From assembly GCF_000003815.2 (NCBI RefSeq), contig NC_049995.1, positions 17,078,638-17,142,637 on the forward strand: a stretch of DNA of 64,000 bases. Direction: 5' to 3'. The translations under genes were made by a program, and so were the position numbers. The DNA is from Branchiostoma floridae (Eukaryota; Chordata; Leptocardii; Amphioxiformes; Branchiostomatidae). Shown here piece by piece: positions 1-11,537 of the stretch (positions are counted from its first letter, which is position 1; each line of letters begins with the position of its first letter). The notes under the pieces were generated by a model that was given only the letters and a program-made list of their open reading frames with translations, was not told the DNA's origin and ran no database searches.

Positions 1-483
1 TTGACAGAAAATTCGCATGTAAGAGTTTCCAAGCAAGAATCTAGAATTGCGTTATCGTTGGTCTCTAGGTAGCAAATTTGAATGTATCAAGTATTTTACC
101 GCAAGGAAACAAACATGTTAAAAAAGAGATGTCTTTAGTGCAAGTTCAACGACCTTAATGACCATAGTTGAAATCATGACAACCTTAAAAATGTACAGGA
201 AATATAATTTTCAGTTATAGTGAAGGCCACGTGTCAAGACGTAAAAAGGTTGACAGCAACTTGCATTTTCTAAAGCAAGAATCTAAAATCGCGGCATGAT
301 CTTGAGTTAGCTTTCAGACACGAGTAAACACTTGTGATATTATTTTCACACTGTTTGATCTTTCATACCTGCAATTAGCCCACAGGCAAGAATTTGAAAT
401 AGACTTATTTCATATTGTCCTTGGTCTCCAGGTAACAAACTTCAAATGTATCAAGTATTTTACCGTAGGTAACAAACATGTTA
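1..483. repeat. Two-copy tandem repeat, period about 363 bp
   Basis: The block around 60-120 (ggtctctaggtagc onward, ending in acaaacatgtta) recurs at 424-482 with a few substitutions. Flanking motifs such as gcaagaatcta are also shared. No coding frame is shared by both copies. The left copy is cut by the window edge. Confidence 0.7.
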
Positions 484-1270
484 CAGAAGAGATATCGTCA
501 GTGTAAGTTCACTGCCCTCAACGATCATTGTCGAGATCGTGCCATCCTTAAAGAATTGTATAAATCGAACTTTGTTGTTGCTGTTATTTTCCTTTTACCG
601 TCTATCATTTCGCTAGACGAGATCTCTTGGTGCTGGGTAACACATGGCTTAGCAAAAAAGTCAATTGTCTCTCAAGGTACGTAGTTCAGTTTGGGAATTG
701 ATTCAAAATCAAACAACGTTGAAGTTGCCCATTAGGCTAGTACCTTCTTGGAACTGCAGGAGCACATCTTACAATATAAGCTCAATTGCCTCGGTTTGCT
801 ATGTATTGCATTGTTTGCAATTTCAATAGATCTAAAGCTAAGTCTTGTTGTTATTACACAGGACTATCCGCAGTCAGTGATTTGTGCTTCCCTTGGGGTG
901 TAATTTTCCCAACGCAGACATATTTGTACCGGGTCATCACAAGTAAAGAGAAGGGTCGCCAGGGTCAAATCGAACTTGACCCTAGAAGAGGGGAGACACG
1001 CACTGCACTATTGCTGCTTTTAAATGTGAAAAATAAGCTCATAGAGCGAAGGCTGTAGACGGAGAAATATAAAACGAAGTCTTATAGCCTTTATTGAGGC
1101 TTCAGGGGCAGTTGGCTGCCATCCACTGTGTCTAGTGCACGATATTATAATGTGGAGCCAACCCCTCTTACCCTTCTACCTCAGCTGACCTCCCCAAGAG
1201 GTAGTCGGAGGAAGCGAGATATCACATTCACCGAGACATCTCGAGACATCTAAGGCACAGTAGGGACATC
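484..1270. other. Unassigned non-coding stretch
   Basis: There are short open frames on both strands, the longest 90 codons. None has a recognisable domain, a signal peptide or convincing splice sites. I see no repeat boundary here and treat it as intergenic DNA. Confidence 0.5.
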
Positions 1271-1575
1271 TTATCTTTGCCGGATGCTTTTCAACAACAT
1301 GTGCAGCTAGATGTGCAAAAGTTAGGTGTGATGTGTCGCACAGTGTGGTATAACCAGCTGCTGCCGCGCCGCGTGCCTGCAAAACTGGTGTGTTACGCAG
1401 AAGAAGGGCGGTTATACCGACTATATAGATACAGATACAGAGGCTGGGATGTTAAGTCGAAATGCAGTAATACAGGCTATACAGATATACAGATAAAGAC
1501 ACAGACAGAAGCTGGTGTGTTACGCCGGAGTGCGATTTAACCGGTTTTATAGATATAGATACAGACAGATACAGA
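1270..1575 (+). mobile_element. Degenerate LINE 3' end with hairpin-type tail
   Basis: The stretch resembles the C-terminal end of a LINE reverse transcriptase frame, ending in residues like YNQLLPRRVPA. It is followed by tail units (ggtgtgttacgc ... ggttatac ... gatacagatacag). The same arrangement occurs at 14046-14290 and 48680-49190. This copy is the most decayed; its frame and tail units are interrupted. Confidence 0.6.
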
Positions 1576-1591
1576 GGTGGGCTGTGCATAA

Positions 1592-1606
1592 GGGGGGGGG
1601 GGGGGG
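1592..1606 (+). repeat. Homopolymer run (G)15
   Basis: Fifteen consecutive G. The length is probably unreliable in the assembly. Confidence 0.95.
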
Positions 1607-1874
1607 CAGCAATAGACAAACGACTATAAAAGGCAATAACGGCCTACCCCAGTGCCAGAAGTGCAAGCGGAGAAGATGATAATACCTCCCGTATCTAAGT
1701 AAGGTAGCATTTACACCTGCGTGGAGTGAAGGAAGTGCATTTCCGCAAGGTTTCGGTGGCATGTCACGGGATTCGAAGCCAGGCCCTTTGAGTTCCAGGC
1801 CAAACATCATATCCGTTACGCTAACACGATGCCATTAAGAAATAGAATGATAGAGAAAAATACCCATGCTTTAA

Positions 1875-1980
1875 ATAACGCATACCGCAGTAATGAAGAG
1901 ATATCTCTTAACTAACACATACAATAGTAATGAAGACATATCTCCTATAACTAACGCATACTATAGTAATGAGCACGATA
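1875..1980. repeat. Three-copy tandem repeat, period 37-39 bp
   Basis: Units begin with aacgcatac/aacacatac at about 1877, 1914 and 1953. Each contains agtaatgaagaca and atatctc-like segments. Confidence 0.75.
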
Positions 1981-2780
1981 GTTGATTGATTAAAGCGTGT
2001 GCCTCTCTGACGCGTATACGGTGATTTACCCCGTGTAACTGACAATGATGAATGCACACCGCCTCCTCTGGAGGAAAAACTACTTAAGATTGAGCTATTC
2101 GTAAGACCATGCGGCCTTGAAATTCATTTTCAAAAAAAAATGCGTGTGGAGTTACTAGTATGGGTTGTCTTATAGCTGAAATCAAAGTTGGGCTGGATTA
2201 AAGTATTTTGCCGTAAGGTAAACGTAGGACAGGGTTAAGTCATCTTGGTTGGGGCTAAACCTGTCTTTAGGAAGGTACGTAAAATGGGGGTCCTGTGTTT
2301 GGGGAGGTGTTCAAAATGGATCGTCACAACACAGCAGCAACCAGCAGTTCTCTACAGCGACTTGTCTCCTGTCGCACAGCAACGCAGTTACAAGACATGT
2401 CATGCCAGCAAGCACACATAGAGAATATCAAAACCGAGAACTGATGCCATGAAGAAAACCTTCATATAGAGACCCATAGCTACATAGAATGATTTGCACT
2501 GTAAATAATTGTATGTATTTGTATGTGTTAGGTTATGTCATATGTGTACTTTTAAGTCCAGGAAGACTAGCATTGTACGATCTTTCTTTTGCATTACTGA
2601 TAATGGACGATTAAAGCCTCTCAACGTCCTTCAAAGGTGCCTCTACCGCGTTATAACCTGGTACAGAAAAAGCAAGATGACATGTTACCCTATAGATGTG
2701 CCTCTAGACGTGAGAAGGCAAACAGAAACAACAATGAAAAATAAACCAAGCTACAGTTACAGCAAGTAAACAATGTGCTT
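1981..2780. other. Unassigned non-coding stretch
   Basis: Short frames of under 90 codons with no recognisable family. I see no clear element boundary. Confidence 0.45.
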
Positions 2781-2789
2781 CTAACCGGC

Positions 2790-3110
2790 ACAAGGTGAAT
2801 CAGAACAAGCTGCTAGGGGGCCCAAACATGCATCACTTCTTCCTTACATCACAAGCTATCTGACACCATATAATCAAGACAATAGCTCATCCACGTCATA
2901 ATATACTCAAACTGAAATTTCTGCTGCAGTACCAAGGTCACGTACTAGGGAGCCCAAAATTGGCCTTGACTGTCGCCTTTTCGACGCATACTTACATACC
3001 AAATACCATCGTGATCCATCCAAACGTTGAGTTACGCTGACTACAAAGGTTCAGAAACACAAACAGACGTAGACAGACAGACAGACCATACCTCAATTTT
3101 TCATGGAAGT
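2790..3110 (+). repeat. Dispersed repeat ending in a short (CAGA)n run
   Basis: The text 'gctagggggcccaaa' near 2810 is echoed by 'actagggagcccaaa' near 2945. The block ends with gacagacagacagacc at about 3075-3087. It looks like a dispersed repeat with a simple tail. Classification is uncertain. Confidence 0.4.
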
Positions 3111-3189
3111 AATTACAACAAGAATTTAGAATTTACCCTGCTACTGAAACGGCAAGGAAACATTATAAACTTTGTGCCACTATGCGATA

Positions 3190-3905
3190 CAAGGTGAATA
3201 ACAACAAGAACATGTCTTAGACGAGCCTCTCATTAATCTTATTCACCCCCGCTAGTCCAGACGTGTACAGATTGTTCTGTCTATGTTGATGTATAGTCAA
3301 CTCTTCACGAGGGGAAGTGTTCAGAGATAAGGAGGACTCAAGAGCACCGAGGATAAATGTTTTGTCTTCATCTACAAACAGCACGGAAACTTGCTGTCTT
3401 GTTGCCACATTACAAGGTGGAACAAAACAATGACTGCTTTCATCTTATTCATTCCCGTTAGTCCAGACGTGTCTGATGATGTATAGTTAACTCTATACAA
3501 GTGGAAGTCTTCAGGATAAGGGGAACTTTAAATCTCCATACATAAATATTTTGTCGTCGTCTACAAAGGGCAGGGGAACTTACTGTCTTATATACCATTC
3601 TACAAGCTGAACAACAACAATACACTTGAGGAAAAGTGTGATTTAGCAATAGCGGTAAATACTAGGAAAGTCTGGTACAATTTGACAGAAAGCAAACACT
3701 TTTTTGCATTTACCAGGCATACCTGACATTTGCTGCTGTACAACTTTTCGTAAAGCCTCTTATTCATTCCCACTACACTTCGGACGTGTACAGATCGTAC
3801 TGTCTATGTTGATTTGTGGTTCACCCTTCACAGCTAGAAGTATTCAAGGTTTTCCTCTACAAACAGCTGGGAAGCTTGCTATCCTGTGTACCACAATACA
3901 AGTTG
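3190..3905. repeat. Tandem repeat units of about 200-230 bp
   Basis: Copies start near 3230, 3445 and 3755 and share tcttattcattccc, ccagacgtgtacagatt, ctgtctatgttgatgta, taaatgttttgtctt and aacaacaacaatacac. A further copy lies at 4371-4670, so the LINE at 3906-4370 split the array. Minus-strand frames of 60-70 codons exist in each unit, but they change between units and look accidental. Confidence 0.75.
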
Positions 3906-4187
3906 CAAGAAAGGAGGAGTCAGGCATGCCTAGTGTTGTTCTACAAGGCCTTCCACGGACTTGCATCTATACCCATACACCAATACAGTACATCACTAGG
4001 AATACAAACCCTACTAGGGGACACCCACTACGCTCACAGCCGGACCGAAACTTACAGAAACAGCTACCTCCCAACAACAGTAAGTGCCTGGAATAAGTTA
4101 CCATCACACATTGTTACAGCTCCAACGCTTGCTAGTTTCAAGTTGGGGTTGGTCCAACACATGGACCACCCCAACTCCCAGATGTAA
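3906..4187 (+). CDS. LINE reverse-transcriptase C-terminal fragment
   Basis: The open frame encodes about 93 residues typical of the region after the reverse-transcriptase domain in CR1/L2/Jockey-type non-LTR retrotransposons. A stretch like ALVLFYKAFHGLA leads into RTETYRNSYLPTTVSAWNKLP and a final SFKLGL segment before the stop. The 5' junction is near 3905, where the flanking tandem unit is interrupted. The catalytic domain is absent, so this is a dead 5'-truncated copy. The open frame continues upstream into non-LINE repeat DNA; that part is not LINE protein. Confidence 0.75.
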   Translation, partial: QERRSQACLVLFYKAFHGLASIPIHQYSTSLGIQTLLGDTHYAHSRTETYRNSYLPTTVSAWNKLPSHIVTAPTLASFKLGLVQHMDHPNSQM

Positions 4188-4370
4188 TTCGGGATTTCCT
4201 GCGGCCATGTACATAGTCACAAACGAGTCTTTTTTTTTCGGTTTCTTTTTTATTCCTGCACCGTGTACGTTTTTTCCCTCACGCCACCGGCCGCACGGAC
4301 CTGCACCTCACCTGGATGTGATGCTCTAATTGAGGGCTTTGTCCAGTACCCTATTGAGATTGAGATTGAG
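3906..4370 (+). mobile_element. 5'-truncated LINE with (GATTGA)n tail
   Basis: The fragment runs from the C-terminal coding end through a roughly 180-base 3' untranslated region to a tail of gattga repeats at about 4352-4370. Both flanks are copies of the same tandem unit (acaag-tg before, aacaacaacaatacac after). I could not find a convincing target-site duplication. Confidence 0.75.
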
Positions 4371-4670
4371 TAACAACAACAATACACGAAAAGTGTGATA
4401 TGGCACTAGTGGTAAATGACGGGTAAGTCTGGTGCAAGTTTACAAAAAGCAAACAATAGCAGGCTTGCCGGACATTCACCGATATTGGTAAATACAACTT
4501 TTCGTGAAGTGATATATCTTATTCATTCCTGCTATTCCATACGTGTACAGATTGTCCTGTCTATGATGATTTATAGACAAGTGAAGTGTTAAGAGACAAG
4601 AAGAACCTAAGAGTGCCAAGGATAAATGTTTTGTCTTCTCTCTACAAGCAGAAGTGATAGATTCCTTGTC
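4371..4670. repeat. Fourth copy of the 3.2-3.9 kb tandem unit
   Basis: It restarts with aacaacaacaatacac and contains gaaaagtgtgat, cgtgtacagattgtcctgtct and aaatgttttgtctt, matching the units before the LINE. Confidence 0.75.
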
Positions 4671-4719
4671 ACTTTCCCATTTTCCCCTCCCCATTCAGAC
4701 TGCCGGTTGTTCTAAACCT

Positions 4720-4960
4720 TCTGAACCCCAGAAGATAGTTAAAAGTCTGTTCATAAATCATCTGCTCTCAAGAGATTGCAAGAAACTTTGAAAAAAGTTT
4801 CCATAATCCCTTTGTGCAAGTCCCCTGTGTATAAATCCGTTTTTTGGCAAGAAAATGTACAGAAACTTATGCACCGGAGAACATAGTTAACAGTCTGTGC
4901 ATCAATCCTTTCCCTCGCAAGTATATTTCAAAAACAGTTTCCACACAAGTTCATCTGTAA
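4720..4960. repeat. Two-copy tandem repeat, period about 146 bp
   Basis: The segments around 4730 (agaagatagttaaaagtctg) and 4878 (gagaacatagttaacagtct) are homologous, as are the following aaaaa-gtttcca segments. The copies are moderately diverged. Confidence 0.55.
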
Positions 4961-5740
4961 CTGTAAGGTTACAAATCCTACAGGACTTTGCTGACTAAAT
5001 TGAGTAAAAACATGTTCAATTTATTCAGCAAGAACAGTAACCCCTCTGGCGTATTGCCATTTCGTGCGGATGTGGTCACAACTCCAGCAGCAATCTATGC
5101 ATCTATCGGGAGTTCTTTAACCTTTACCGTGTTATGTAATTCGGGTAAAGATTTCTTCTAGGAAGAAGTTTTATCTCGTTAGATAAGATGGCCTCTAGCG
5201 ATGCTGATTTGATAAAAACATTATTTGTAAGACCTCCAAGTTAAGTAGGGCAGGATTGTGCGTCATTACTTGATTACTTCTTGTATCCTGGAGCAAAATC
5301 ATTTCCCTGGAATATCTGCTTAGTGAGTACTGAAGCTATTGGGTGCCACCCTTTGCTCCTAAATAAGTTTCGTTCAGCTTCGTGGGATTAGAAAGATACA
5401 AAATACTTTGAATGCCTCCTGTACCAGAAAGATATGGATAAAGACAACGATTATCTGACGGTTCGTAGATTGGTTGGTAAAATATATCATATTATTTTTA
5501 CAGTTATGGTTTGTACTCTTGAATTAGTGTTTTATGTAAAACAGGTAATATTTTTTCACATTTCTTCTAAACGTCAGCTGAATTTAACAGTAAGATTCCG
5601 TAAAGAACGTCTGTAATCAACAGACACAAAGATAGAGCAAGCAATTGAAACTAAAGTAGATCAATTGGTTTGCAATAGAATAATTATTAAAGTTAATCAT
5701 AATGACAAAGAAACACAATAACTGTTACGTTGATGGAGGT
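4961..5740. other. Unassigned non-coding stretch
   Basis: AT-rich DNA with only short, unrecognised frames (longest 60 codons at 5434-5616). No repeat boundary is recognised. Confidence 0.45.
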
Positions 5741-5744
5741 TAGA

Positions 5745-5890
5745 AATCCAGGTAATAAGAGACGACAAAAAAAGCTACTCAAGGAGCAACTGGATATGAA
5801 TTTTCATACGGTCAAACGAAAGACAACGGATGTTGTCTGAAACGTCTGACCGTTTCCAAAATCATACCCAGTTGCTTGTAAATGAGTGAC
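5745..5890. repeat. Dispersed foldback repeat (gettaga-type, copy 1)
   Basis: Shared modules: ggttagaaatccaggtaata, ctcaaggagcaactggatat, acggtcaaacg and, inverted, cgtctgaccgtttccaaaat and cccagttgcttg. The internal inverted segments could fold back. Related copies lie at 40505-41330, 50048-50212 and 51628-51720. Confidence 0.65.
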
Positions 5891-6079
5891 TGCATTTCGG
5901 TGATCATACTGTTACAGATACTTCCTGGCTTCCTTTAGGATGTCCCAGTGCGTGTCAGAAGGCGGAAACAACATCATTCTCACACACCTGAGGGAAATTA
6001 AGGGAAGAAATAGACTGCGGAGAAACTCTGGTGACATCAATTAAGCCTGGGAGAGATCGGGTTCAGGTCATGAGGTGGT

Positions 6080-7130
6080 TGGAGGGCCGTAGACCCTGAG
6101 GGGACGTTATTAAAACTTCCCTCCTGAAGTTGTGTGTACGAAAATCTAGTTATGGTGATGGGCTCATGCCAAAACAAGCGAAGGCTTCATAAAGTGTCTT
6201 TTGTTCGATAATGCAGGTTCGGTACAGGGTGACCTAAAATGAATTTATAGTCTCTACCGGCCTCTGTCAGGAACATGTTGAACTGGTCTTTTTTATCGGC
6301 CTACTCATCTGGTGTGATTTTTTTCTAGCGACACGTGGAGTCTGGTACGGTACAGAGCAGTGAATGTAAACATTTAGCGTTTCTTATTGGAGTTCGTGAG
6401 TCAAACTTTCCGCAGAAGTTGTGTGTTTGGAAGAATTGGTCATGGTGTTGGTCTTGTGCCAAACTAGCTACAACTTCATCAAAGGTCTTTGCTAACAAGA
6501 GAGCTTGATAAAATGAGGGCCAGAACGAAGTGACCTGAAGTGAGTTTATAACCTTTACCATGCAGGCAGACATTGCTGGAAAGTAGTTAGACATATGTCA
6601 CTAATCGGTAGAAAATAATGAATATAAACATTGAACTTTTCTTACCGGGGTGGGTGATAACAACTTTACATGAGAAGTTGTGTGTTTTAAAAACCTGTTC
6701 ATAGTGCTGGGCTTGTGCCAAAACAGGCTGAAGCTTAATCAAAGGTATTTTCTAACAAGGGATCTCGATAACAAGAGGGTTGGAACGAAGTGACTTGATG
6801 CGAATTCGTAGCCTTTGTGAGGCTTTGTCAGGCACCTATTGCTTGAAAGTATTTACACATAAGTCAATATCTGTTCTTTCTGGTCGGCTTTTCCTTTAGT
6901 GTGTTATATGGCCACTTTTTATATACTTTCCAGCGACGCTTGGAGCCTGGTAATGGATGCAAACATTTAACTTTAAATTTCTAACTGTGATTAAAAACTT
7001 TCCGGCGGAAGCTGTATGCTTAAGAGAGCTATTTTCAGCGTTGGGCCTGTGCCAACACAAGCTGCAGCTACATCAGAGGGCTGTTGGAGTGACAAACGCG
7101 TTCGTTACAAAGATGATGAGAACAATGTAA
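6080..7130. repeat. Tandem repeat, 255-335 bp units, about 4 copies
   Basis: Units share gaagttgtgtgtttg, ggcttgtgccaaaacaagct, tcaaaggtcttt-ctaacaag, gaacgaagtgacctga and tgtaaacattta. Copies recur near 6120, 6400, 6655 and 6990. They are diverged by many substitutions and small indels. No frame is conserved across copies. Confidence 0.7.
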
Positions 7131-7289
7131 CTTCATATGTATGCCCATTCAACTTTCTGCATTAAGCAACATATGATGTCGACTGCTATAGAATGATATT
7201 GAATATTGTTAAATTTCATTTTTTAAAGTTGCGAGTAGCCTTAAGTGCCTTTATCATGTTCAAACGGTCGGAATTAAGAGCTTGGGTAC

Positions 7290-7385
7290 AATGAACCTGT
7301 AACTACTAGACTAAGTGTGCAAAGCGTCTGCCTTGTCTGTCAGGACAAGTGGAAGAAAAGCTCCTCAGTGATCTCGGACAACTTT
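7290..7385 (+). mobile_element. SINE body fragment
   Basis: The segment (atgaacctgtaactact ... caggacaagtggaagaaaagct) matches the body of the SINE at 40041-40330 (atgaacctgtaaatactg ... cgaccagtggaagactagct). The tRNA-like head is missing. Confidence 0.6.
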
Positions 7386-7539
7386 TATCTCGCCTGTCTA
7401 GTCATAATGTATATATATCTCCTGCCTTATTTATTGTCATTCCATGACTGGGTTATGAAGCCGTTATGGTTGTAGAAAAGGACTCCATAAAGTCTACAGA
7501 CAGAGGTCTATTAAACACATCTCTGTTGCAACGTTTCTG

Positions 7540-8430
7540 CCACTTCGGTCTTATATACGACACTGAACGACACGGCACTTTCACGGCTTTCCAAAGGATT
7601 TGTAGAAGCCATGGTGGCTCTTTGTTGACACCTGTTGGGAGAGTGAGTGGAGAGGTGTTGCAGAGAACTCTATTCTCAGGACAAAGATAGGGCCCACACC
7701 TTGATCCTGTAAATACAGAGATTTTCGCTATGGTTGCTTCACAGCTTTAACGGTGACCAATTCATCGTGAACTTTAAGACGCTACATGTACACTTTCTCG
7801 GCTTGCCAAAGGATTTGTGGAAGGCCATGGGACTCTTAGTAGACGACCATAAGGGTAGTGAAGCCAACAAATGTCGAATACAAGTCTACTCTCCAGACAA
7901 AGATAGTTCGCCCTCACCTAGATATTGTACATGCTGACATTTTAGTAATGGTTGTAGGTTAACAGTTTTAACGGTGACCAATTCATCGTGAACCTTAAGA
8001 CATTACACTTCCTCGGCTTTCAAAATGATTGCCATGGAACTCGAGAAAGATTAGTAGACCCCTTTAAGGGGAGTGAAACCGACAAATGTCTAATACAAGT
8101 CTACCCACGCCCATACTGTAAATGCAGAAATGTTCGCGGAGGAAGTAGGTTCGCGGTTTTAACGGTGACACCTTCATCGCGAACTTAAAATCACTACACT
8201 TTCTCAGCTTTCAAAGGGAGTTGTAGAAAGCCTTGATGACGCCTTTTGGGGGAGTGAGCCGACAAATGTTGAATACAGGTCTCTACTCTCCGGACAAAGA
8301 TGTTTCGCCCACGCCCTTACTGTAATTCAATGCAGAAATGTTCGCGGAGGTTGCAGGTTCGCGGTTTTAACGGCGGTCAATTCATCGCGAACTTAAAACC
8401 ACCGCGAAAACTCTCGCTAGATATCCATTG
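7540..8430. repeat. Tandem repeat, about 215-240 bp units, 4 copies
   Basis: Units share ttctcggctttccaaa, tttgtagaaggcc, ggggagtgaa, gacaaatgt-gaatacaagtct, ggacaaagat and, in the later copies, aaatgttcgcgga plus gcggttttaacggtgac. The right-hand units gain a Gc-rich ttcgcgg module that is absent from the first. Reading frames are not kept between copies. Confidence 0.75.
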
Positions 8431-8780
8431 TTAGAACCGCTTGAACGTGGAACATTCAACGCTCAATTTCCATGTCAAATCCCGCTAAAATGTCAATTTT
8501 TACGATACGCCTTGATTTCAAAACGGTAATATCCATTAGTGTTTCGTGTTGTGGGCCTTTGATGGACTCTGCATGTTATAATACATGACGGACAGGTAGA
8601 TAAAGTGCCGTCCACAGTTTTCAACGAACATCAATGGAACTCAGAGCGAGGCGGATGATGATCCGTCTTACATCCACCTCATTCATCATACCCATAATCC
8701 TCCTGTCGATGCGATTTAGACATGCTGGGTGGAGCTTTAGTCGCCCATTCGATTTGGTTTTGCCTGGACGTGGGAGGGGG
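8431..8780. other. Unassigned non-coding stretch
   Basis: No convincing reading frame, tRNA-like box or repeat boundary. Confidence 0.4.
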
Positions 8781-8789
8781 GCATGATGA

Positions 8790-9500
8790 GAAGTAAAGGT
8801 AAAGGTAGTCTAACGGCGTTTTTTTAGGCTGTAGAGGCAATGGGTGGTTATCTATCTATTGTCAGACAGCGATTTGTACAATGGTAGTGGTGTATGTTTG
8901 AATATTCATTCTTGGTATCAGGGTGTCCTCACTCCTAAGAAGAAAATCCACAGCCTTCTCAGAAGATGACTGCTAAATTTGAGGACATGATAAAGGATAA
9001 AGCCTAATAGCGCTTTAGGCCGTAGAGGAACTGGATTGTTATCTTTCCATTGCTGTACATCAAGGGACTAATACAATGATAGTTGTATACGTTTGAATTG
9101 TCATTCATCCGCGGGTGTCGTCACTCCTATAACTTAGAAGGAAACTCGTACCCTTTCAAAAGGTGACTGTAAAACCGTATGTAACATAAATAAATACAGA
9201 ATCAGCCATAATTTTTGCAGAACTTCACTACTGGTGATTTAATGCTAGGTTAAGCCTTAGCGGCACAGTCGATTTACTAGTGGTGTGGCAATGTGGCATG
9301 ATAAAGGTAAGAAAGTTAAAGTTAGTCCAATATCCTTGAGGCCGTTGAGGGTTGTTTATCCACTGGTGTACAGTGACTCCCATAGTCATTGGTACCAGAG
9401 TATGTTAACTACTAAGGAGCAACCCAGCACCCTTCTCAAAAGAAGAGCGATAAGTAAAGAAAACAGTATGCTCTACTTTAAGTGTTGGCATGACTAAGGC
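8790..9500. repeat. Tandem repeat, about 220-260 bp units, 3 copies
   Basis: Units around 8800, 8990 and 9300 share taaaggtaaag/ataaaggataaag, ggc-gtagagg, ggttgttatc, tacagtg/tacaatg, cactcctaagaag and ccttctcaaaag. A more distant relative occurs near 17350 (agtagtccaatagcct, gaggc). Confidence 0.6.
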
Positions 9501-9562
9501 TGGGATCCTCACCTACTGAATGCAAAGCAAACACCCTATCGACTCGGCCATAAGTGCACCGG
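9500..9562 (-). mobile_element. Degenerate tRNA-like head
   Basis: On the minus strand tggccgagtcg fits an A-box and is followed by tgtttgctttgcattcag and a damaged B-box region. The arrangement resembles the head at 36215-36320. It is too decayed to be a tRNA gene. Confidence 0.35.
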
Positions 9563-9718
9563 TTCTTCAATCAGAAAGAGAGGAAAGTTTTACTTCATTA
9601 GCTGGTGTTCCATTCGTGGCACGTCCCCATGAGTCATCAGTATACACAGCGGGGGTTGCGATCGGTAGGTGGGAGGATACACGTTAGTAGGCTGACGGGG
9701 AAGGGAGCGCGATCGTTT

Positions 9719-9963
9719 AGGTGGACTCTCACAGCACTTGGGGCACCGGTGCGGCACTGCGGGGTTCGTAGATGACAAATTTCAGAGATAAAGTACGAAT
9801 CGAATTCTCTTCCGTTTTGTGTATTTTGTGTCTTCTAAGTCATACTTTTCCGTATTACGCAATATCTAAATTATAAACAAATCTCGAAAGTAACAAAACA
9901 GTGCCGCAATGAACGAACCCCGCAGTGCCGCAAGCGTTCCCCAAATACAGTGAGATTGCAGCT
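9719..9963. repeat. Inverted repeat with a perfect 20-bp core
   Basis: Positions 9750-9769 (tgcggcactgcggggttcgt) are exactly reverse-complementary to 9913-9932. Weaker pairing extends outward to about 50 bp per arm. Outside lie direct repeats of gggaggata/gggaggatg near 9670 and 9971. It may be a small non-autonomous element, but I cannot define its ends or a target duplication. Confidence 0.55.
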
Positions 9964-9989
9964 TAAGGTGGGAGGATGCACGCAGGCGA

Positions 9990-11080
9990 GCTGACAGGAG
10001 TCTTTCTCGTCAGACAGACATCTGGGTCACGAGTATTGACGGCTTCATCCTCTCAAATTGCTTCATTTCGAGCAAGCAGGACGCGGGATTGATTGTCCGT
10101 TAGCGAGAGTGTCTACTCATCTTAAATCCATGATTAGTATTAAGTACGGAGACCGAAAACTGGCCGATAGTCTCTATCCTCCACCTGGCATTACTACGGA
10201 GATCGTACAAAAGAAAATCGGGACATTGGCCGAGGGAGTAAGTCCAAGCTCTAAGGCTCTGGTTTCCCTCCAGCCGGTCAACTTCTCTGGTACCAAACTC
10301 CTCTGGCAAGTTATTCTCACTATAACAGCCAGCGTAGTAACTCTGGGAGAGACTAGATAAACTCCGTATCTGTATTATAGATAAATGTTAACACTTTACT
10401 TCCAACACTGAATTACGCTAGAGGGACTTACCCCTCTAAATTTTCGGTCAATCTCCACCGACCTTGTTCACAGTATGACCATTTCTATCACCATCAGTGC
10501 CGTCAGGAACACACCACTTTTGCAGGGGGGGTCATGAGTATCAGAAAGTCTATGTCGTCCCCGTCTCTTTTGAGGGTGGGCCATATCTGTAGCTTTGTCT
10601 GTATTTTTCCCGTTACATCCATGAACACTTCTCTAAACAACTGGACGATCGAGCAGCTTTCTATTCACTTTGGCAAATAGTCATTACGGTTTGACGGCCT
10701 TTCAACCCTCACCCAACCGACTCCAACTCTTAATCACGTAGATAACCCAAATGTATTTTTTAAGTCTGACTTGAGTCCGATGATTACCAAAAAATTTTTA
10801 AAAATCTCATTCTGACCAGTTTTTATCCGTCACAATCTTTCTATTACATTAATCAGTCTCCATCCTCCTGTTTCATTTGAAAATACAGACAGAAACATTC
10901 AACTTAGCGGCACCATTGATTTTCAAGTAGTGAACCCAAATCAGTCATGCGAGACACTACCAAGCCATGACTTCACTGGGCAACTAAGAAGGCCTAAGAA
11001 GAAAAAAAATGTTGGGTATCCCGTTCACTGACAGACCTTCGCAAAAAATCTGCCGACCCTAGCGCCTATGTTGGTCAACC
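9990..11080. other. Unassigned stretch with one 100-codon ORF
   Basis: The only frame of note is 10058-10360 on plus (100 codons). It has no recognised domain, no signal peptide and no obvious splice sites, and a 69-codon frame overlaps it on minus. I treat both as chance. No repeat boundary is seen. Confidence 0.45.
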
Positions 11081-11134
11081 GCTCAAGCAATGGCAAGGGA
11101 TATATATCCATTGTCACTTGCATATCTACAATGT

Positions 11135-11285
11135 TTATACCATGTACTTGCAATTAGCCCTCGGGCATGAACTAGCAAATAAACTTCTATATATAATTTT
11201 TTTAGATATAATATGATATAATATAATATAATACAATACAATATAATATAATACAATATAATATAATATGATATAATATAATGAC
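11135..11285 (+). mobile_element. LINE 3' tail ending in (TATAA)n-like repeats
   Basis: The segment ccatgtacttgcaattagcc ... gcatgaactagcaaataaac leads into an AT-rich microsatellite (tataatataa, acaat variants) at about 11205-11282. It parallels the tail at 60640-60720 (ttagcctcattaggacatga ... gcaataaacg then cattgt repeats). Only the terminal 3' untranslated part is present. Confidence 0.6.
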
Positions 11286-11303
11286 GATCTAACATCGATC
11301 TAA

Positions 11304-11537
11304 ATGATGAAATCTTTTATCATCCTCTTCCACATCCTCCTGATTTCTGTTACAATGAAGAATTGTTCTTGTACGGTATATAAAATACCAGTGTCCTTTA
11401 TAAAAACGCATGAGGAATATGAATTTATCAGAGCTACGAATATGTCTAAATTGAGGGAATCTGCCTTCTACATAAACAAAAAAAACGTATTTCTATCGTT
11501 AGCTTACTTACAGTCGCAGTCGAGAATGCCAAGCTAA
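11304..11537 (+). CDS. Uncertain small ORF with signal-peptide-like start
   Basis: This 77-codon frame begins MMKSFIILFHILLISVT, a hydrophobic N-terminus like a secretory signal, followed by a Cys-containing segment (NCSC). I recognise no family. It begins just after a LINE tail in AT-rich DNA, where chance hydrophobic frames are common. A second frame (11587-11842) follows after a possible acceptor (ccttgcag, ending 11600), but I see no good donor in the first. It could be an exon of a secreted peptide gene; chance is more likely. Confidence 0.15.
   Translation: MMKSFIILFHILLISVTMKNCSCTVYKIPVSFIKTHEEYEFIRATNMSKLRESAFYINKKNVFLSLAYLQSQSRMPS

Noticed and set aside
3217-4694. Similar 60-70-codon minus-strand frames in successive units
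   Set aside because: They share sequence only because the DNA unit is repeated, and their ends and phases vary between copies.
10058-10360. 100-codon ORF as a gene
   Set aside because: No domain, no splice or start context, and an overlapping frame of similar size on the other strand.
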